DNA of 7,164 nt from Micrococcaceae bacterium UBA3381 (lineage in GTDB: Bacteria > Actinomycetota > Actinomycetes > Actinomycetales > Micrococcaceae): NCBI GenBank assembly GCA_002358975.1, contig DEPX01000063.1, forward strand, positions 325 through 7,488. The letters run 5' to 3'. Each line of letters starts with the position of its first letter. Within the stretch, counting starts at the first letter, position 1. Shown one piece after another: positions 5,102 to 7,164 of this stretch. The position numbers and the translations under genes are program-made. The notes under the pieces are model-generated. The model was not told the DNA's origin. It was given only the letters and a program-made list of their open reading frames with translations, and made no database searches.

Positions 5102-6102
5102 ACCTGTACCCCTTCTTTCAGGCGCGAGCGTTTGGTGAAACCATGCTTGGCTAACGTGGCCTCAATGCCGGTGATATTGATCCGCTGGCTACTGTTAATC
5201 GCCAGCAAATAGTGGGCAAACCGGGTATCGCCCAGTGTCTCAATGTTTGCGGCAGTGATTTCCACGCTCACCTGGTTTTCTTCGGCGATAGTTGAGGCAA
5301 TGGAGGCATCCACGGCGGCACCGTGGCCAACCACCTCCATGACCAAATCGGCCTGCGGCGGGTCATGAATGGGTAGTGGCAGCAGTGACCGGGACAGTTG
5401 CGAATTAACGTTGGCACCGACTTCGGCAAGCTGTCCGGAGCTGATAATTTGGCCGGCTTCTAGTAACGAAACAGAATCGCACAGGTTTTTGACCACCGAC
5501 ATTTCATGGGTAATGACGACGACGGTTAGACCCAACCGGTCGGCAACCGAACGGATCAAGGCCAAAATATCATCGGTCGTACCGGGGTCCAGGGCCGAAG
5601 TGGGCTCATCACATAACAACACATCCGGATCAGCCGCTAACGCCCGGGCAATTCCAACGCGTTGCCGCTGCCCGCCCGATAACTGTGCCGGATACGTATC
5701 AGCCAGGCCACTGAGCCCAACAAGTTCGATCAGCTCTTCGGCTTTAGCCCGGCGGTCGGTTTTCTTGGTGTTTACGATTTCTAAGGGCAGCCCAATATTA
5801 TCGGCCACGGTGCGCGACGATAACAGGTTAGCATGCTGAAACACCATGCCAATGCGGCGTCGGGCATTGCGCAGCCCGGTATCGGATTCAGCGGTGAGGT
5901 CTTTGCTGCCGACTACAACCTGGCCGGTGGTGGGACGATCCAGCAGGGCCAGGCAGCGCACCAGGGTAGATTTGCCCGCCCCGGAGCGGCCAATGATGCC
6001 GTGGATTTCGCCGTCGTCAATATCCAAATTGATGTTATCTAAGGCCACGACATCCCTGCCGGGTTGCCGGTAGACCTTAGTGAGGTCTCGAACCGAAATC
6101 AT
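5098..6102 (-). CDS. metN: MetN methionine ABC transporter ATPase with NIL domain
   Basis: The 334-residue ATP-binding subunit powers methionine import. Landmarks are Walker A GRSGAGKST (38-46), Q-loop Gln89 in VFQH, signature LSGGQRQRVGIARAL (141-155), Walker B VLLCDEPTSALD (161-172) and H-loop His199. The C-terminal part (about 255-330) is a ferredoxin-like NIL domain, which in E. coli MetN binds methionine and inhibits transport when cytoplasmic methionine is high (trans-inhibition). I chose ATG 6102 because AAAGGA lies directly upstream with 5-base spacing and the protein then begins MISVRDLTKVY as in the family; GTG 6117 would add five residues without a ribosome site. It is the first gene of the operon. 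There is no SAM riboswitch in its short leader. Confidence 0.95.
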   Translation of the reverse strand: MISVRDLTKVYRQPGRDVVALDNINLDIDDGEIHGIIGRSGAGKSTLVRCLALLDRPTTGQVVVGSKDLTAESDTGLRNARRRIGMVFQHANLLSSRTVADNIGLPLEIVNTKKTDRRAKAEELIELVGLSGLADTYPAQLSGGQRQRVGIARALAADPDVLLCDEPTSALDPGTTDDILALIRSVADRLGLTVVVITHEMSVVKNLCDSVSLLEAGQIISSGQLAEVGANVNSQLSRSLLPLPIHDPPQADLVMEVVGHGAAVDASIASTIAEENQVSVEITAANIETLGDTRFAHYLLAINSSQRINITGIEATLAKHGFTKRSRLKEGVQV

Positions 6103-6200
6103 GAGTTCCTTTGCCACGTATGGTTTGTTGACTCAGTATAAACACTGGCAGACTATGGAAGCGTAGACATTGCCAAAATGGCTTCTCGGAAGGAAATATA
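6103..6200. promoter_or_regulatory. Overlapping divergent promoters for metNIQ and the DUF3151 gene
   Basis: On the minus strand a good -10, TATACT, occupies 6135-6140, giving a start near 6128 and a leader of only about 26 bases for metN; its -35 is poor. On the plus strand TTGACT at 6128-6133 is a good -35, with a weak -10 (GACTAT, 6151-6156) at 17 bases. The two promoters physically overlap, so they may compete. TGGCA (6146-6150) and TGCCA (6171-6175) form a spaced inverted repeat, and GCCA-AAA-TGGC (6172-6182) is a smaller one; either could be an operator, at low confidence. The GGAAGGAAA ribosome site of the DUF3151 gene is at 6188-6196. Confidence 0.5.
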
Positions 6201-6629
6201 GTGTCCTCATTAATTGGTAAAAATTTGATGGAGCCGGACCCAACGTTGCTGCCGGAAGAACCCGAAGTCCAAGCCCGCTATGACGCCGGGGATCTGCCCG
6301 AAGAAATTGCCCAACGGTTCCCCGCTTCATCATTGGCCTGGGCGATGGCCGCCGAGGATGCCTGGAATGACGGGCGCACTCTAGAATCCTATGCCTACGC
6401 GCGGGTCGGATACCACCGAGGGCTAGATTCCTTGCGTTCAGCCGGGTGGAAAGGTGCCGGCCCAATCCCTTGGGAACATGCCCCCAACCGTGGTTTTTTG
6501 CGGGCGTTATATTCGTTGGGTCGTGCTGCTGGCGCCATCGGTGAGACCGACGAAGTCGACAGGATTACAAAGTTCCTCAACGATTCTGACCCGACTGCAG
6601 CCGAGCAGATTGAGGCTACCCAAAAGTAG
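6201..6629 (+). CDS. DUF3151 family protein (actinobacterial, unknown function)
   Basis: The 142-residue protein matches DUF3151, a conserved actinobacterial family of unknown function. Diagnostic segments are PDPTLLPEEPE near the N-terminus (12-22), PASSLAWAMAAEDAW (41-55), ESYAYARVGYHRGLDSLR (62-79), GWKGAGPIPWEHAPNRGFLRAL (82-103) and AIGETDE (112-118). The pattern is mostly helical, soluble and TPR-like in feel, with no signal peptide or membrane segment. GTG 6201 is taken as the start because GGAAGGAAA lies just upstream and the N-terminal block is needed for the family match; ATG 6228 would remove it. It is monocistronic, divergent from metN and closed by the hairpin at 6661-6687. Confidence 0.88.
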   Translation: MSSLIGKNLMEPDPTLLPEEPEVQARYDAGDLPEEIAQRFPASSLAWAMAAEDAWNDGRTLESYAYARVGYHRGLDSLRSAGWKGAGPIPWEHAPNRGFLRALYSLGRAAGAIGETDEVDRITKFLNDSDPTAAEQIEATQK

Positions 6630-6660
6630 ACCGGTACCTGATGAAGGTTTCCCATATGAA

Positions 6661-6687
6661 TAAAGCCCGGCAAGTTGCCGGGCTTTA
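6661..6687. terminator. Strong GC-rich terminator hairpin after the DUF3151 gene
   Basis: TAAAGCCCGGC (6661-6671) pairs perfectly with GCCGGGCTTTA (6677-6687) over an AAGTT loop, an 11-bp stem. The 3' arm ends in TTT and the 5' flank in AAA, the usual form of an intrinsic terminator with its T-tract folded into the stem. It sits 31 bases after the DUF3151 stop and insulates the riboswitch unit downstream. It could work in both directions. Confidence 0.85.
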
Positions 6688-6691
6688 AAAC

Positions 6692-6703
6692 TATGACGTC
6701 ATA
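6692..6703. promoter_or_regulatory. Perfect 12-bp palindrome upstream of the riboswitch promoter
   Basis: TATGACGTCATA is fully self-complementary and has a TGACGTCA core. It lies just after the terminator and 39-50 bases upstream of the candidate -10 of the riboswitch transcript, a reasonable place for an activator or repressor. The palindrome is visible; function is inferred and no cognate regulator is identified. Confidence 0.35.
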
Positions 6704-6716
6704 TTTATTGCACGGA

Positions 6717-6747
6717 TTGGCATCCTGCCGACACCATCGCGTACAGT
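6717..6747 (+). promoter_or_regulatory. Candidate promoter of the SAM-riboswitch transcript
   Basis: TACAGT at 6742-6747 is a good -10. TTGGCA at 6717-6722 is the nearest -35-like hexamer, though the 19-base spacing is long. Transcription would start near 6754, a few bases before the first helix of the riboswitch, as expected for an S-box leader. TTGGCA-TCC-TGCCGA also forms a nearly perfect inverted repeat over the -35 (6717-6731), which might be a binding site. Confidence 0.45.
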
Positions 6748-6758
6748 TTGTGATGTAA

Positions 6759-6848
6759 CCCATCCAGAGCGGCCGAGAGATCTGGCTCGAAGACGCCGCA
6801 GCAACCCTCCGATTCGGGCAAGGGTGCTCACGCCAGGAACGATGGAGG
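6759..6848 (+). promoter_or_regulatory. Class I SAM riboswitch (S-box), translational type
   Basis: The conserved S-box core is present in order: AGAGCGGCCGAGAGA (6766-6780), GGCTC (6784-6788), GA, GCAACC (6801-6806) and GGTGCT (6823-6828). P1 forms from CCATC (6760-6764) with GATGG (6841-6845), P2 from GCGGC (6769-6773) with GCCGC (6795-6799), and P3 from ACCCT with AGGGT (6804-6808 with 6821-6825). The 3' strand of P1 shares bases 6844-6845 with the Shine-Dalgarno GGAGG (6844-6848). SAM binding, which stabilises P1, would therefore hide the ribosome site of the ORF at 6854. No terminator hairpin lies between aptamer and start codon, so control is probably of translation initiation. It should be off when SAM is plentiful. 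Confidence 0.88.
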
Positions 6849-6853
6849 TTTAG

Positions 6854-7009
6854 ATGCTCAGGCTCAATACCCTGTTTGTGAGCTCCTATGAAACAGTTGT
6901 CGAAGCACTGTGCGGACTCAACCAAGTGATGCCAAGAAATATCACCCACGACCAGTTACCACTTGAACTGCGAGTATCGATTGCCGATACCGTCTGGAAC
7001 TATTTCTAA
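6854..7009 (+). CDS. 51-residue ORF directly behind the SAM riboswitch
   Basis: ATG 6854 follows GGAGG (6844-6848) with a 5-base gap and an in-frame TAG immediately before it, and the ORF runs 51 codons to TAA 7007-7009. It has the only good ribosome site in the riboswitch unit. The peptide (MLRLNTLFVSSYETVVEALC at the start, IADTVWNYF at the end) has no clear membrane segment and no family I recognise. The next gene starts only two codons after its stop in the same frame and has no ribosome site of its own, so this ORF probably couples riboswitch control to that gene. It could be a real small protein, a leader peptide whose translation matters more than its product, or the N-terminal part of the next protein cut off by a nonsense mutation. 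Confidence 0.55.
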   Translation: MLRLNTLFVSSYETVVEALCGLNQVMPRNITHDQLPLELRVSIADTVWNYF

Positions 7010-7015
7010 CCCACC

Positions 7016-7164
7016 ATGACTTCGGCAAACTACAAGGCTCTACTAGAGCAATACACCCCGTTATTTGATGACATTTCCCGCGGTGAACGCGCCAGAGAAG
7101 CAGGACGCCACCTTCCATTGGTTCCGTTGCGTCAACTCAGCGACCACGGCCTTGGGGCTTTGAC
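7016..7164 (+). CDS. Acyl-CoA dehydrogenase-like flavoprotein, SfnB/DszC type (partial, N-terminus)
   Basis: Forty-nine residues are visible before the window ends. They match the N-terminal helix region of acyl-CoA dehydrogenase-fold monooxygenase-like proteins: a YTPLFDDISRGERAREAGRH stretch (13-32), then LPLVPLRQLSDHGLGAL (33-49), corresponding to the family pattern of a leading helix, RE/R-rich turn, LP...LR..G.GAL. Relatives (SfnB, DszC) act in organosulfur use, which suits control by a SAM riboswitch; assignment to that branch is inference because the catalytic part is outside the window. ATG 7016 has no Shine-Dalgarno (TTCTAACCCACC precedes it), and TAA lies two codons upstream in frame, so initiation probably depends on the preceding 51-codon ORF. 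Confidence 0.7.
   Translation, partial: MTSANYKALLEQYTPLFDDISRGERAREAGRHLPLVPLRQLSDHGLGAL

Noticed and set aside
6103..6117. GTG 6117 as the metN start
   Set aside because: It has no Shine-Dalgarno, whereas ATG 6102 has AAAGGA directly upstream and begins like other MetN proteins.
6150..6170. A McbR-type site (TAGAC-N6-GTCTA) between metN and the DUF3151 gene
   Set aside because: AGAC and TAGAC occur in direct, not inverted, orientation, so the known operator pattern is not met.
6759..6848. SAM-II, SAM-IV or another riboswitch class at this site
   Set aside because: The order of the AGAG, GAGAGA, GGCTC, GCAACC and GGTGCT blocks within a closing P1 fits the class I S-box best.
6395..6949. 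A 184-codon open frame on the minus strand across the DUF3151 3' end, terminator and riboswitch
   Set aside because: It runs antisense through a well-supported gene, a terminator hairpin and a riboswitch, shows no family pattern, and its composition is that of a reversed coding region.
1..7164. CRISPR array, insertion sequence, tRNA, rRNA or attachment site
   Set aside because: I saw no regularly spaced repeats, transposase frame, cloverleaf pattern or flanking duplications in reading both strands.

Overview
The window looks like the chromosome of a Gram-positive actinobacterium, probably one of the lower-GC, salt-tolerant Micrococcales. The reasons are a DUF3151 protein (an actinobacterial family), an actinobacterial-type single-domain nitrobindin, frequent GTG/ATG starts behind GGAGG-like ribosome sites, moderate GC, and an extremely acidic MetQ lipoprotein of the kind seen in halotolerant species. 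The genus is inference only.

Layout. Positions 1-406 (+) hold the tail of an unidentified gene overlapping a stand-alone NIF3/YqfO-insert (COG3323-like) protein. A heme-binding nitrobindin-like beta-barrel gene (403-909, -) converges on it, and the two stop codons share one CTAG. Positions 910-1185 are a divergent control region with two clean palindromes. A + strand pair follows: a 63-residue membrane/coiled-coil protein and a CYP152-family fatty-acid peroxygenase P450, whose ribosome site lies in a predicted RNA stem. A DUF1264/OBAP (oil-body-associated protein-like) gene converges on the P450. Then comes the minus-strand D-methionine/methionine ABC importer, transcribed metN-metI-metQ. Divergent from metN is a DUF3151 gene, closed by a strong terminator hairpin.

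The right end (6692-7164) holds a 12-bp palindrome, a promoter, a class I SAM riboswitch (S-box) whose P1 helix overlaps a GGAGG ribosome site, a 51-codon ORF directly after that site, and, in the same frame only two codons past its stop, the start of an acyl-CoA-dehydrogenase-like (SfnB/DszC-type) gene that runs off the window.

Two themes stand out. One is sulfur and methionine: the metNIQ importer and a separately placed SAM-riboswitch unit with a probable organosulfur flavoenzyme. metNIQ itself carries no S-box. The other is lipid and heme/peroxide chemistry: the CYP152 peroxygenase, its small membrane partner, the neighbouring lipid-droplet-type protein and a nitrobindin. No CRISPR array, insertion sequence, tRNA or rRNA was seen. 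The most novel candidates are the riboswitch/51-codon ORF/acyl-CoA-dehydrogenase arrangement and the translationally gated membrane-peptide/P450 pair.
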